A stretch of 33,807 bases of DNA from Clostridia bacterium (GCA_017472695.1 JAFUOQ010000025.1:1-33807); one strand, 5' to 3'. Shown: positions 7,665-15,621, numbered from the stretch's first letter. Translations and numbers: made by a program. The notes: generated by a model not told the origin, from the letters alone.

Positions 7665-8780
7665 CTACACCTTCTCCCAAGCACCGTTTTTATCTGATTT
7701 GTAAGCACATTCCAAAACTCTTTGGATATGTGCACCATCGTCAAAGGAGGGAGTGAAATGCTTTTTTGCTTTAACATCTGACACAAACTCAAAATATGAG
7801 CCGATATGTCCACGTATCCAGCCGATTGGAGCTTTAATTCCCGGGAATATGCCTGCCGGATATGGATAGCGATTCACACATTCTATTTTTGTGTATCCAC
7901 GTGTACCAAGTACTCCATCAGGTAATGTAGCATCGTAATATTCAAGGTAGTTTGGTTGCATTAAATCAAAAGCAATTGAGCCCTTTTCGCCATGGATTTC
8001 AAAGCGCAAATCGTCATTTGCTCCAGTTGTGATTTTTGAAACCTCTATCGTTCCGTGCGCTCCATTTTTTAGGGTTGCAAGCATATAAAATGCTTCGTCT
8101 GCGTTTGTCTGCCATTTGCTACCATCAATACCTGTGCGTGTTGGATATGCGATTTGGCTTTTACCAAAGACAGAATCAAATTCGCCACATAAGTGGTAAA
8201 TTAAATCAACTGCGTGAGAGCCCAGGTCAAAAAGAACTCCACCACCGCAAATATCCTTATCTTGCTTCCAGCCTGCCTTTTTTTGTGTGTCAAGTGCGCT
8301 GGAATGTAAGTATTTAATACTAAATGATAGGATTCTACCAAGCTTGCCATCGGCAGTTAGCTCCTTTGCCTTTAAAATAGGGGACAGAAAACGATTATTA
8401 AATACTATTCCACATACAACGCCCTTTTCGCGTGCCAAGGCTGATAGCTCACTCGCTTCCTGATATGTTACAGCAAGAGGCTTTTCACAGTAAATATGTT
8501 TTCCTGCCAGTATCGCCTTTTTTGCAGTTTGATAATGATAAATATTAGGTGTGCATATATCGACAACATCTATTTCATCATTATAAATAATATCGTCCTC
8601 GTTATTTGTGTAAGAGGAAATATTAAATTGCTCGGCTGCTTTTTTTGCGTTTTCTAAATTTTTGGTACAAACAGATACAACCTGACATTCAATTTTAGTA
8701 TCGAAGAAAAAGGGGATATTTTTTATACAATAAAGGTGAGTTTTACCCATTGAACCAAAGCCCAAGATTCCGATTTTCAT
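7665..8780 (-). CDS. Gfo/Idh/MocA-family NAD(P)-dependent oxidoreductase
   Basis: The protein has the two-domain Gfo/Idh/MocA form. An N-terminal Rossmann fold begins ILGFGSMGKTH, followed by VVDICTPNIYH and the family signature GKHIYCEKPLAV with the catalytic lysine. A C-terminal alpha/beta dimerisation and substrate domain includes GGGVLFDLGSHAVDL with the conserved histidine. The 371-residue length is typical. Members oxidise sugars, inositols or related alcohols, but the substrate cannot be told from sequence. The gene is first in the long minus-strand operon and directly follows promoter 8849-8877. A sugar dehydrogenase-like gene leading coaE, prfA, tsaC and parC is an unexpected pairing. 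The start has GAGAGGAAAAAGGT upstream. Confidence 0.88.
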   Translation of the reverse strand: MKIGILGFGSMGKTHLYCIKNIPFFFDTKIECQVVSVCTKNLENAKKAAEQFNISSYTNNEDDIIYNDEIDVVDICTPNIYHYQTAKKAILAGKHIYCEKPLAVTYQEASELSALAREKGVVCGIVFNNRFLSPILKAKELTADGKLGRILSFSIKYLHSSALDTQKKAGWKQDKDICGGGVLFDLGSHAVDLIYHLCGEFDSVFGKSQIAYPTRTGIDGSKWQTNADEAFYMLATLKNGAHGTIEVSKITTGANDDLRFEIHGEKGSIAFDLMQPNYLEYYDATLPDGVLGTRGYTKIECVNRYPYPAGIFPGIKAPIGWIRGHIGSYFEFVSDVKAKKHFTPSFDDGAHIQRVLECAYKSDKNGAWEKV

Positions 8781-8848
8781 ACCTTTTTCCTCTCTTTTTC
8801 ACAATATCTTGTGTTAAAAATTGAATTTTTAACATATTTTTACACTTT

Positions 8849-8877
8849 ATTATAACATTTAAAAATTGCTTTTGCAA
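8849..8877 (-). promoter_or_regulatory. SigA-type promoter of the eight-gene minus-strand operon
   Basis: On the minus strand, TTGCAA (8877-8872) and TATAAT (8854-8849) are separated by exactly 17 bases. The predicted RNA start lies about 60 bases before the oxidoreductase ATG. No terminator is evident between 8780 and 169, so this promoter probably serves the whole operon. Confidence 0.7.
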
Positions 8878-8937
8878 TAATTTTTATAAAATAATATTAT
8901 ATAATAAAATAAATAATGTAGTTTTTGGCAAGAAAAC

Positions 8938-8973
8938 AAAAAAAGAAACCGCGAAATCGCGGTTTCTTTTTTT
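8938..8973 (-). terminator. Intrinsic terminator of the BspA-like gene
   Basis: Left arm 8938-8953 (A-tract, then GAAACCGCG) pairs with 8958-8973 (CGCGGTTTC, then T-tract) around AAAT. Read on the minus strand it follows the stop codon at 8996 by about 20 bases and ends in U residues. The flanking A and T tracts are symmetric, so it could also work in the other direction. Confidence 0.85.
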
Positions 8974-8995
8974 GTTATTCTTGAGATATAGGCAA

Positions 8996-11599
8996 TTATG
9001 CTACCATTTCTTCAGTGCTATCGCCTTCTTCTTCAGAAGGTGTGTTTACTTTGTCTGCCTCTATGAGGTCTACCATATCTCCATGTGTTACAGTTGCTGC
9101 TGTCTTTTCAACTGCCCCGTGATTGAGGTATACAATGCTTTCGCCATCTGCTACATAGCCGTTGCAGTGTAGCTGTGTAGTAGCTGTAACATTAATTACC
9201 TTTACTGTAAGCTTACTGTATGTGAAGTTTGACATTTCAATATTTACAGTGTAGTCATCAGCTACTAACTCGCCATTGTCATAAGCAAGTGGAGTGCCGT
9301 CTGGGCTTGCACTTACTACAAGACCATATCTAAAGCCCTCGCCCATTGTTTCTTTTATCAACTTTGCATTTGCATATACGATATATGAAACAAATGTTGG
9401 ATCCTCTTCATTTACTGAATAGCCAAGTCTTGTAAATAGGTTTGTACCTGCTACATTCTTTTCTTCAATTGTTTCATTACATTGTGAGCAGTAATATTGG
9501 CAGGTTGCATTTGCATAGTAGTTTGGTGCATCATTTGTTTCGCTTACTGCTGGGTAGTATCTGCCTGTTTCATTGTCATATAGATGACCAAGTGCATCTT
9601 GACCGCCTTCCTTTTTGATCATTGTGCAAACTTTACCACAGAAGCAGTATGTAACAGTACCTTCGGGTGTTGTACATGTTGCGTCAACTACCTTGTCTGA
9701 ATCCGGTTTATATGCATGCCAGTTTTGCGCTGTGCCAAGGTTTTCAGCATTTGCTTCGATTAGTGTTGGCGAAAGAACTGGTACATTTGCATCAGCCTCT
9801 GAAGCTACAAAATTAATTTGGTATTTTTGTGCGCCACCCTCTGCGTGACAGAAGATAACATACATTTGGTTTTGATTTGAGTAGTAAGTATCGCCAATGT
9901 AAGTACCGATTGTTGTGTTTTCAAAGCTTGTGTTTGCTGAGTTTGCAAACATATATGTCATATAGCTTGTTTGTCCGTTTCTCTTATCGAATGAAACACG
10001 GTGAATTTGACCCATAAATACAAGTGTAAGTGGGTTTGATTCTGTTGCGCAGTTATGGAAAAGACCAGTGCCCAAGGTATCGCCGCGTTGGTCTGGGTTT
10101 TCTGTAGCATTGTTACTTGACTGTATGCTTTCATCTACACCTGTAAAGCCTTCTGGGAATACAAGGTATTTATTCAAGTTATAGCATTTAACGAATGCAA
10201 GGTCACCAGCACCAACATTCTTTACATGACCATTTTCATCCATTACAAAGCCACTATTTACATTGTGTGCACCACAAATACGCTTCAAGGTTGATGGGAA
10301 GTAATAAACATCTGGTTTTTTTGGCATAAGAGATTCAAACTCTTCTACTGTATAGAATGTGCCATCTTCTTTTGTAACGCTAAAGGACGAATTTACAAAA
10401 TACATTTTTTCGCATTCTGCAAAGGTTGGACCATCGCCTGCACCGTCGCCCTTGTTACCATTAATTTGAATAATTGAGTTACCAATATAGATTGCCTCAA
10501 GCTTTTTGCAAAGAGCAAATGTACCGTTATTAATATATTGAGTATTTGTTGGCAAAGAAAGCGCTCTTAATTCTCCACAGTTATAGAAGGCTCTGTGTGC
10601 TGAGAATTGGAATGATGCTGTTGTGTTTGCACCGAAATCAACAAATTCAAGTGATGTGCAGTCTCTAAATGCCTCTGCTTGAATATCGCTCAAATTCAAA
10701 GGCAATTTTACAGTTTTTAAGTTTTTACATTCACGAAACGCGTCTTGTTGTATTGTTGTAACACCCGTATTAGAAAGGTCAACAGATACAAGAGAAGTAT
10801 TTTTGAATGCGTATTTGCCAATAGAAGTAATCTCACTTGGAATATTGATGCTTGTTATAGCCGTTCCGTAGAACATGTTTTCACCAATAGCACAAGTGCT
10901 GGTATTTCCATTATCAGAATTAAGTGTTTCTGGGAAGGTTACCTTTGAAAGTGATGTACAGTTATAGAACGCAGTTGGCATATTAAATTGATATGGGTTT
11001 GTCATTTTGCTAAAGTCAACCTCTTCAAGAGCGGTAATGCCTCTTGCAAAGTCACCCATTGTAAGTGTACCTGTACAGGATGCTGGGAATGAGATATACT
11101 TTAAATTTTCTGCCTTAAGGTCAGTTGAGTTTTGCATACCAAGACGAGCGTTTGATGTACGGTCATCATGATGGATATCAGTAATGCCTTCTGGAATTTC
11201 AAGACGAATAAGGTCAGCTGGCTCATAGCTTTGGCCTGTTGCAGCGTTGATAAGAGTAACATCAAGCCATTGGAAACGTTGTACTCTCTTTGAACCGTCT
11301 TTGGAGATATCAAAAAGATATGCTGATGGGAAGGTTGAATATGTGCCATCATCGTTTCTTAACACCATTCTTTGTTCAAGACTGAGTGTTTTACCATTTT
11401 GACTAGATGTGCCATTGAAATAAATTTCGTTTGCAAGACCGGTAATATAGTTGATTTGGTCACCAGTTGCAAACTCATCAGTTGCGGAGGTTTTAAGTGC
11501 GTTTCCTTCATTTAGCACTTCCTCTGCACTAACGCTAATTGCAAATAGACATGTAAGAACTGCTACTATTGCAACCATGAGTAAAAGTTTCTTTTTCAT
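8996..11599 (-). CDS. Secreted BspA-like leucine-rich-repeat protein with Cys-rich C-terminal modules
   Basis: The 867-residue protein starts with a clear signal peptide (KKK head, hydrophobic core, cut near SVSAEE at about residue 25). A unique region covers ~30-140. Repeats of the Treponema/BspA LRR_5 type follow from ~145 to ~400: IPSEITSIGKYAFKNTS, QQDAFRECKNLKTVKLP, QAEAFRDCTSLEFVDFG, NNGTFALCKKLEAIYIG. Residues ~640-730 hold cysteine/histidine modules (CTTPEGTVTYCFCG ... LGHLYD ... CQYYCSQC) that resemble repeated extracellular modules seen in clostridial surface proteins. No LPxTG motif, C-terminal membrane segment or cell-wall-binding repeat is visible, and the acidic tail ends EEMVA. 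It is therefore probably released or held by an unrecognised domain. It is a single-gene unit with AAGGAG before the ATG. Ligand unknown; a role in adhesion is inference. Confidence 0.85.
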   Translation of the reverse strand: MKKKLLLMVAIVAVLTCLFAISVSAEEVLNEGNALKTSATDEFATGDQINYITGLANEIYFNGTSSQNGKTLSLEQRMVLRNDDGTYSTFPSAYLFDISKDGSKRVQRFQWLDVTLINAATGQSYEPADLIRLEIPEGITDIHHDDRTSNARLGMQNSTDLKAENLKYISFPASCTGTLTMGDFARGITALEEVDFSKMTNPYQFNMPTAFYNCTSLSKVTFPETLNSDNGNTSTCAIGENMFYGTAITSINIPSEITSIGKYAFKNTSLVSVDLSNTGVTTIQQDAFRECKNLKTVKLPLNLSDIQAEAFRDCTSLEFVDFGANTTASFQFSAHRAFYNCGELRALSLPTNTQYINNGTFALCKKLEAIYIGNSIIQINGNKGDGAGDGPTFAECEKMYFVNSSFSVTKEDGTFYTVEEFESLMPKKPDVYYFPSTLKRICGAHNVNSGFVMDENGHVKNVGAGDLAFVKCYNLNKYLVFPEGFTGVDESIQSSNNATENPDQRGDTLGTGLFHNCATESNPLTLVFMGQIHRVSFDKRNGQTSYMTYMFANSANTSFENTTIGTYIGDTYYSNQNQMYVIFCHAEGGAQKYQINFVASEADANVPVLSPTLIEANAENLGTAQNWHAYKPDSDKVVDATCTTPEGTVTYCFCGKVCTMIKKEGGQDALGHLYDNETGRYYPAVSETNDAPNYYANATCQYYCSQCNETIEEKNVAGTNLFTRLGYSVNEEDPTFVSYIVYANAKLIKETMGEGFRYGLVVSASPDGTPLAYDNGELVADDYTVNIEMSNFTYSKLTVKVINVTATTQLHCNGYVADGESIVYLNHGAVEKTAATVTHGDMVDLIEADKVNTPSEEEGDSTEEMVA

Positions 11600-11640
11600 A
11601 AGTTTCTCCTTATTACGCTTTGCGCGTTTATTGTATAATT

Positions 11641-11669
11641 ATATTAACACAAGTGTGGAAAACTGTCAA
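11641..11669 (-). promoter_or_regulatory. SigA-type promoter of the BspA-like gene
   Basis: TTGACA (11669-11664) and TAATAT (11646-11641) are 17 bases apart on the minus strand. A run of 16 T residues (11692-11677, minus strand) lies just upstream. The gene's AAGGAG site and ATG follow about 40 bases downstream. Confidence 0.75.
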
Positions 11670-11676
11670 GTTGAAC

Positions 11677-11735
11677 AAAAAAAAAAAAAAAATGCATTTA
11701 ATTTGTGAATTGTGCACAAAATTCATGCATTTTTT
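11677..11735 (-). terminator. Long hairpin plus U16 upstream of the BspA-like promoter
   Basis: AAAAAATGCAT (11687-11697) is the exact inverted complement of 11725-11735, with an inner GAATT/AATTC pair around a GTGCAC palindrome. Read on the minus strand the stem runs straight into 16 T residues, an intrinsic-terminator layout. It would insulate the BspA-like gene from transcripts arriving through the repeat mosaic. An operator or cruciform role is an alternative. Confidence 0.5.
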
Positions 11736-11739
11736 AATT

Positions 11740-11889
11740 ATTATAAAAATTTTTAGTTTAAGCAATCTTTTGACAAAGCCAATAACGGCTTGGGTTTTGA
11801 CTGCTTGGAGAAAATTTAGGCTTTGGTAAAATTTGTTCAAATTGCACAAATCAAATCAAATTGTTAATTTTTTGTGAATTTAATGATTT
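11740..11889. other. AT-rich gene-free spacer
   Basis: Between the hairpin at 11677-11735 and the GC-rich repeat mosaic there are about 150 bases with no open frame carrying a ribosome site and no RNA-like fold that I can support. Together with 11600-11739 and 11890-12288 this makes up the only gene-free stretch longer than 300 bases in the window. Confidence 0.5.
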
Positions 11890-12252
11890 TAGCTCCTTCG
11901 ACAAGCTCAGGATGACGATAGCACGTAGCAACCTGTCCGTCGACCTGAGCGAAACGCAGTGGAGTCGAATGGGTCTTAATGTTTTCGGTATGGCAGACCT
12001 CTGCAATTGCCTTCTCCTGACGGGGAAGGTGGCTTTTGCCCTCGCAAAAGACGGAAGGAGAGATTTTCCCAAAGGACTACCCCTCCTTTTATTCCTCCCC
12101 TGACAAGGGGAGGCTTGGCGGGAGGCAGATTGCCTCCCCTACAGATATTTTTGTGTTAAACGCGAAAGAAACATTCTGTTTTCGGGAGGGGAAAGCCCCT
12201 GCCCTATAAGCGCGGCAACATCCTCTGGATGTAAAGTTGACACGTGTCAACT
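11890..12252. repeat. Mosaic of GC-rich intergenic inverted repeats
   Basis: About 360 bases are much richer in G and C than the surroundings and contain a chain of short hairpins: 11993-12004 (GCAGA-CC-TCTGC), 12033-12050 (CTTTTGC-CCTC-GCAAAAG), 12094-12113 (CCTCCCCT-GACA-AGGGGAGG), 12121-12137 (GGAGGCA-GAT-TGCCTCC), 12184-12204 and 12219-12231 (CATCC-TCT-GGATG). The left part (11890-11975) holds two inverted relatives sharing TTCGAC...CTCAGG (11897-11911) and CCTGAG...GTCGAA (11944-11969). From memory these units resemble small repeats scattered between genes in gut Clostridia, probably non-autonomous elements nested together. No coding function is supported. Confidence 0.65.
12235..12252. 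repeat. Perfect 18-bp palindrome AGTTGACACGTGTCAACT
   Basis: The 18 bases are their own reverse complement and sit at the end of the repeat mosaic, just before the nfnB terminator. Each half contains a TTGACA hexamer. It could be the edge of a repeat unit, a protein-binding operator or a cruciform; nothing in the sequence decides. Confidence 0.6.
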
Positions 12253-12253
12253 A

Positions 12254-12282
12254 AAAAAGTCGCACACCGGGTGCGACTTTTT
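12254..12282 (-). terminator. Intrinsic terminator of nadK-nfnAB
   Basis: AAAAAGTCGCAC (12254-12265) pairs with GTGCGACTTTTT (12271-12282) around ACCGG. Read on the minus strand it follows the nfnB stop codon (12289) almost at once and ends in U residues. Confidence 0.85.
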
Positions 12283-12288
12283 ACTTTT

Positions 12289-13716
12289 TTAGTCAAATGC
12301 TCTTTTCTTACTTTGAATATAGTCGTCAATTGCATTGGCGGCGGTTTTACCTGCGCCCATTGCTAAAATTACAGTTGCGGCGCCTGTTACAGCATCGCCA
12401 CCTGCATAAATGCCTTCCTTTGAGGTAAGACCATTTTCGTCAACAATGATTCCGCCCCAATATTCGGTTGCAAGTCCATTAGTTGTGGACTTAATAAGTG
12501 GGTTTGGAGATGTTCCGAGCGACATAATTACGCAGTCAACATCAAGTATATGCTCGCTATCCTTTTTAACAACCGGGCGACGGCGACCACTTTCGTCAGG
12601 AGCACCAAGCTCCATTTCTACGCATTTCATTCCGCCAACACTCATGTTTCCTGGGCTTCTTGGATTTTCCTTGTCAACAAATGGTAAAATTTCAGTTGGG
12701 TTAGTTAGGGTTTTAAAGATAATACCCTCTTCTATTGCGTGTTCAACCTCTTCCTTTCGAGCAGGAAGCTCTTCCATGCCACGACGGTAAACAATATAAA
12801 CCTCTGCACCCATACGTCTTGCACAACGAGCTGCGTCCATGGCAACATTGCCACCACCGACAACAGCAACCTTTTTATAAGACATAATAGGAGTATCGCT
12901 TTCGGTTTTATATGCTTTCATTAAATTGATTCTTGTAAGATACTCGTTCGCCGAGAAAACGCCCTTCAAGTTTTCACCAGGAATGCCCATAAATTTAGGA
13001 AGTCCTGCGCCAGAGCCGATAAATACAGCCTCATAACCATATTCGTGCATTAATTCTTCTATTGAAAGTGTTTTTCCAACTACAATATTAGTATTGATTT
13101 TCACACCAAGCGCTTTCAAGCCCTCGATTTCCTTCTTTACAACATCCTTTGGCAAACGGAACTCTGGAATACCGTAAACCAAAACGCCACCAGCAGTATG
13201 TAAAGCCTCGAAAATAGTAACATCATAGCCTCTTTTTGCTAGGTCAGATGCACAAGAAAGACCAGCAGGTCCAGAACCGATAATTGCGACCCTGTGTCCG
13301 TTTTTCAGTGGTTGTTTTGGTATTTCATGCGAATTTCTATTGTGATAATCTGCAACAAAGCGTTCCAGTCTGCCTATTGCAACCGGCTCGCCCTTTATTC
13401 CTCTTACGCAACGGCCTTCACACTGATTCTCCTGTGGGCAAACGCGTCCACAAACAGCAGGGAGAGATGAGGATTTAAGTATTATTTCGTATGCTTGTTC
13501 AAATTTGCCCTCTGCTACCTTTGCTATGAAATCAGGTATCATAATCTTTACAGGGCAACCGTTCATACACATTTTATTTTTACAGTTAAGGCATCTTTTT
13601 GCCTCGTCTATTGCCTGCTCCTCGGTGTAGCCAAGAGCAACCTCGTTGAAGTTTTTAATTCTCTCCTCTGGGGATTGAGTAGGCATTGGATTCTTTACAA
13701 GTGACATATTTGGCAT
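12289..13716 (-). CDS. NfnB / GltA-like NADPH-binding flavoprotein subunit
   Basis: The large subunit resembles NADH-dependent ferredoxin:NADP+ oxidoreductase subunit B and the homologous glutamate synthase small subunit. The protein is 475 residues. The N-terminus has two cysteine groups for iron-sulfur clusters (Cys42/45/50/54 and Cys89/93/99/103). An FAD-binding GSGPAGLSCASDL and a pyridine-nucleotide-binding VGGGNVAMDAARCARR follow. Because the small subunit lies one base upstream, with the exact Nfn [2Fe-2S] ligand pattern, an electron-bifurcating Nfn complex is favoured over glutamate synthase. The C-terminus runs to a terminator. ATG at 13716 is supported by GGGGAGG nine bases upstream, inside the end of nfnA. 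It may be annotated elsewhere as gltA or sulfide dehydrogenase subunit alpha. Confidence 0.85.
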   Translation of the reverse strand: MPNMSLVKNPMPTQSPEERIKNFNEVALGYTEEQAIDEAKRCLNCKNKMCMNGCPVKIMIPDFIAKVAEGKFEQAYEIILKSSSLPAVCGRVCPQENQCEGRCVRGIKGEPVAIGRLERFVADYHNRNSHEIPKQPLKNGHRVAIIGSGPAGLSCASDLAKRGYDVTIFEALHTAGGVLVYGIPEFRLPKDVVKKEIEGLKALGVKINTNIVVGKTLSIEELMHEYGYEAVFIGSGAGLPKFMGIPGENLKGVFSANEYLTRINLMKAYKTESDTPIMSYKKVAVVGGGNVAMDAARCARRMGAEVYIVYRRGMEELPARKEEVEHAIEEGIIFKTLTNPTEILPFVDKENPRSPGNMSVGGMKCVEMELGAPDESGRRRPVVKKDSEHILDVDCVIMSLGTSPNPLIKSTTNGLATEYWGGIIVDENGLTSKEGIYAGGDAVTGAATVILAMGAGKTAANAIDDYIQSKKRAFD

Positions 13717-13717
13717 A

Positions 13718-14578
13718 CTACTTTACCTCCCCACTTGATTTTTCAGCTTTTTTAAAAAGGTTACAGGCTTGCTCATACTTATGTCTTTCAAAATTGCCAT
13801 ATAGATTTGAGCGCGACATAGCCTCGTCAAAATCAATTAAATGACCGTCAAATTCAGGTCCGTCAACGCAGGCAAAAACCATCTTTCCACCAACGCTTAG
13901 GCGACAGCCACCACACATTCCTGTGCCATCTATCATAATTGGGTTCATAGAAGCAACTGTTTTAATGCCATATTCCTTTGTCAAAAGGCATACGAACTTC
14001 ATCATAGGAAGTGGACCGATTGTGATAACCTCGTCATAATTTTCGCCATTTTCAATTAGCTTTTTAAGAGCATCAGTAACGAGTCCCCTTTCTCCTGCCG
14101 AGCCATCATCGCTCATCAAAACAAACCTTGATGAAGCGTTTTTAAATTCCTTTTCTAGAATTACTAAATCACGATTTCTAAAGCCACAAATTGCGTGAAC
14201 CTCACAACCTAGTGAATGTAGCTTTTTAGCAACAGGATAAGCAATCGCACAACCAACTCCGCCACCAACAACTGCAACCTTTTTGAGCCCGTCTGTGTGC
14301 GTTGCTTTGCCAAGAGGACCAACAAAATCGTGCAAGCATTCTCCCTTTTCCATAATAGAAAGCTTATGGGTTGTTGCGCCCACTACTTGGAAAATTATTG
14401 TAACTGTGCCCTTTTTTCTATCAAAATCTGCAATTGTTAATGGAATTCTTTCTCCATTCTCGTCTGTACGCAAAATAATGAACTGTCCGGGTTCTGCCTT
14501 TTTAGCAACAAGTGGTGCATCTATTTCCATTAGCACTACTGTTGGATTTAATACCTTTTTTGTTAAAATTTTATACAT
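13718..14578 (-). CDS. NfnA: ferredoxin-NADP+ oxidoreductase-like subunit
   Basis: The 286-residue protein has an N-terminal FAD-binding barrel (RIPLTIAD at 44-51), a nucleotide-binding domain starting KVAVVGGGVGC (~100-110), and a C-terminal [2Fe-2S] site. The site reads D217-x4-C222-x2-C225-x11-C237. The same one-aspartate, three-cysteine spacing is known for Thermotoga NfnA, where the aspartate is a cluster ligand. With NfnB it would form the soluble complex that couples NADH and reduced ferredoxin oxidation to NADP+ reduction. It lies between nadK and nfnB in one operon. The ribosome site AAGGACGAAGAA before the ATG is modest. A dihydroorotate-dehydrogenase electron-transfer-subunit label is the likely misannotation. 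Confidence 0.88.
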   Translation of the reverse strand: MYKILTKKVLNPTVVLMEIDAPLVAKKAEPGQFIILRTDENGERIPLTIADFDRKKGTVTIIFQVVGATTHKLSIMEKGECLHDFVGPLGKATHTDGLKKVAVVGGGVGCAIAYPVAKKLHSLGCEVHAICGFRNRDLVILEKEFKNASSRFVLMSDDGSAGERGLVTDALKKLIENGENYDEVITIGPLPMMKFVCLLTKEYGIKTVASMNPIMIDGTGMCGGCRLSVGGKMVFACVDGPEFDGHLIDFDEAMSRSNLYGNFERHKYEQACNLFKKAEKSSGEVK

Positions 14579-14620
14579 TTCTTCGTCCTTATAATTTAAA
14601 ATTGCGACACTGGGTGCCTT

Positions 14621-15460
14621 TTATGTATTATCGTAGGTTGCCTTTGAAAGCTTTTTGCGAAGCACTTGATAAAAGCTTTGATTTGTAAGCTTGATTGTTT
14701 TTGCGCATTCGCTGTATCGCTTTATCTTTATTATATCTCCATCGTTCAAGGTGAGCGCATCATCACCGTCAATTTGAAGTGCAGGATTGCCTGTTTTCAC
14801 AAAGCTATCAACAATAATTTTGATTTCTATTTCATCATCGCCATTCGCAACAATTGAAGAGTGAGGAAAATATTTAGGCGAAATGGGTGTTAGAACTATG
14901 TTGTTAGAGTCAGGTGTTAAAACAGGGCCGCCAGCTGACAAATTATATGAGGTTGAGCCCGTTGGTGTGGCAACAATAAGTCCATCTCCTGCAATGTTTT
15001 GTGTTAACATTCCATTGATATAAAGCTCTGCAGTAAAAGCCTTCAAAAGAGTTGAGCGATAAAACGAAGCCTCGTTGAGAGCAACAAAGGAGTAAAAGCT
15101 CTTTTTTTCTCTTACAACCTCGCCACAAAGCATAAGACGGTTTTCAAGTGAATATTCACCTACCACTATTTTATCAATAGATGCAATTGCGGTATCAGGG
15201 TCACATTCGGTCAAATAGCCAAGGTGGCCAAAGTTTATACCAAGCATAGGAATATCGTATTTATAAAGCTTTTTGCAAGCGCGCAATACTGTACCATCAC
15301 CGCCAAGAACGAGCGCAAAATCCACCTTTTCAGTTGGCATTTCGTTCTCCTTCAAAACGGTGACATCATATCCGTTTTTTTTCAAAAGCTCAATTGCAGT
15401 TTTGGAAAACTCCATACTTTCTTTTTTCAAATAGTTAGGTATAATTATCGCCTTTTTCAT
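14621..15460 (-). CDS. nadK: NAD kinase
   Basis: NadK phosphorylates NAD+ to NADP+ with ATP or polyphosphate in the cytoplasm. The 279-residue form contains the catalytic LGGDGTVLRA, the GINFGHLGYLTE loop, ALNEASF and the TPTGSTSYNLSAGGP region of the sugar-kinase/NAD-kinase fold. ATG at 15460 is chosen over an in-frame ATG at 15499: AAAGGAG precedes the former, while the latter abuts the -10 box of the promoter at 15500-15528 and would lie upstream of the RNA start. It leads the operon nadK-nfnA-nfnB. Confidence 0.95.
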   Translation of the reverse strand: MKKAIIIPNYLKKESMEFSKTAIELLKKNGYDVTVLKENEMPTEKVDFALVLGGDGTVLRACKKLYKYDIPMLGINFGHLGYLTECDPDTAIASIDKIVVGEYSLENRLMLCGEVVREKKSFYSFVALNEASFYRSTLLKAFTAELYINGMLTQNIAGDGLIVATPTGSTSYNLSAGGPVLTPDSNNIVLTPISPKYFPHSSIVANGDDEIEIKIIVDSFVKTGNPALQIDGDDALTLNDGDIIKIKRYSECAKTIKLTNQSFYQVLRKKLSKATYDNT

Positions 15461-15499
15461 AAAACAGTCTCCTTTTACGAGTGCTTTGTGTGTTGTCAT

Positions 15500-15528
15500 A
15501 TTATAACACGTGCGAATTTATTTGTCAA
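15500..15528 (-). promoter_or_regulatory. Consensus SigA promoter of nadK-nfnA-nfnB
   Basis: On the minus strand TTGACA (15528-15523) and TATAAT (15505-15500) match the consensus at every base, with 17 bases between. RNA would start near 15493, about 33 bases before the nadK ATG at 15460. Confidence 0.88.
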
Positions 15529-15581
15529 TTAGATATTTAATTTATCTTATAATATGAAAATAAAAAAATCATCTAAAATTG

Positions 15582-15609
15582 AAAAACGGACCACTCTGTG
15601 TCCGTTTTT
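15582..15609 (-). terminator. Intrinsic terminator of the cotJ operon
   Basis: AAAAACGGAC (15582-15591) pairs with GTCCGTTTTT (15600-15609) around an 8-base loop. It lies 12 bases after the cotJC stop on the minus strand; flanking A/T tracts make it nearly symmetric. Confidence 0.85.
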
Positions 15610-15621
15610 GCATTTTACAAG

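Noticed and set aside
11740-11889. tRNA or other structured RNA in the long spacer
   Set aside because: No cloverleaf, TTCGAATC-type arm or CCA end could be built from either strand; the GCC/GGC pair near 11779-11794 is too short.
11861-12103. 80-residue open frame across the repeat mosaic
   Set aside because: Its sequence is made of repeat units and has no ribosome site or coherent protein character.
11890-12252. CRISPR array
   Set aside because: The dyads differ from one another, there are no regular spacers, and no cas gene is present.
12289-13716. Glutamate synthase small subunit
   Set aside because: There is no large subunit nearby, and the adjacent NfnA with its Asp/Cys cluster pattern points to an Nfn complex; the homology itself is real.
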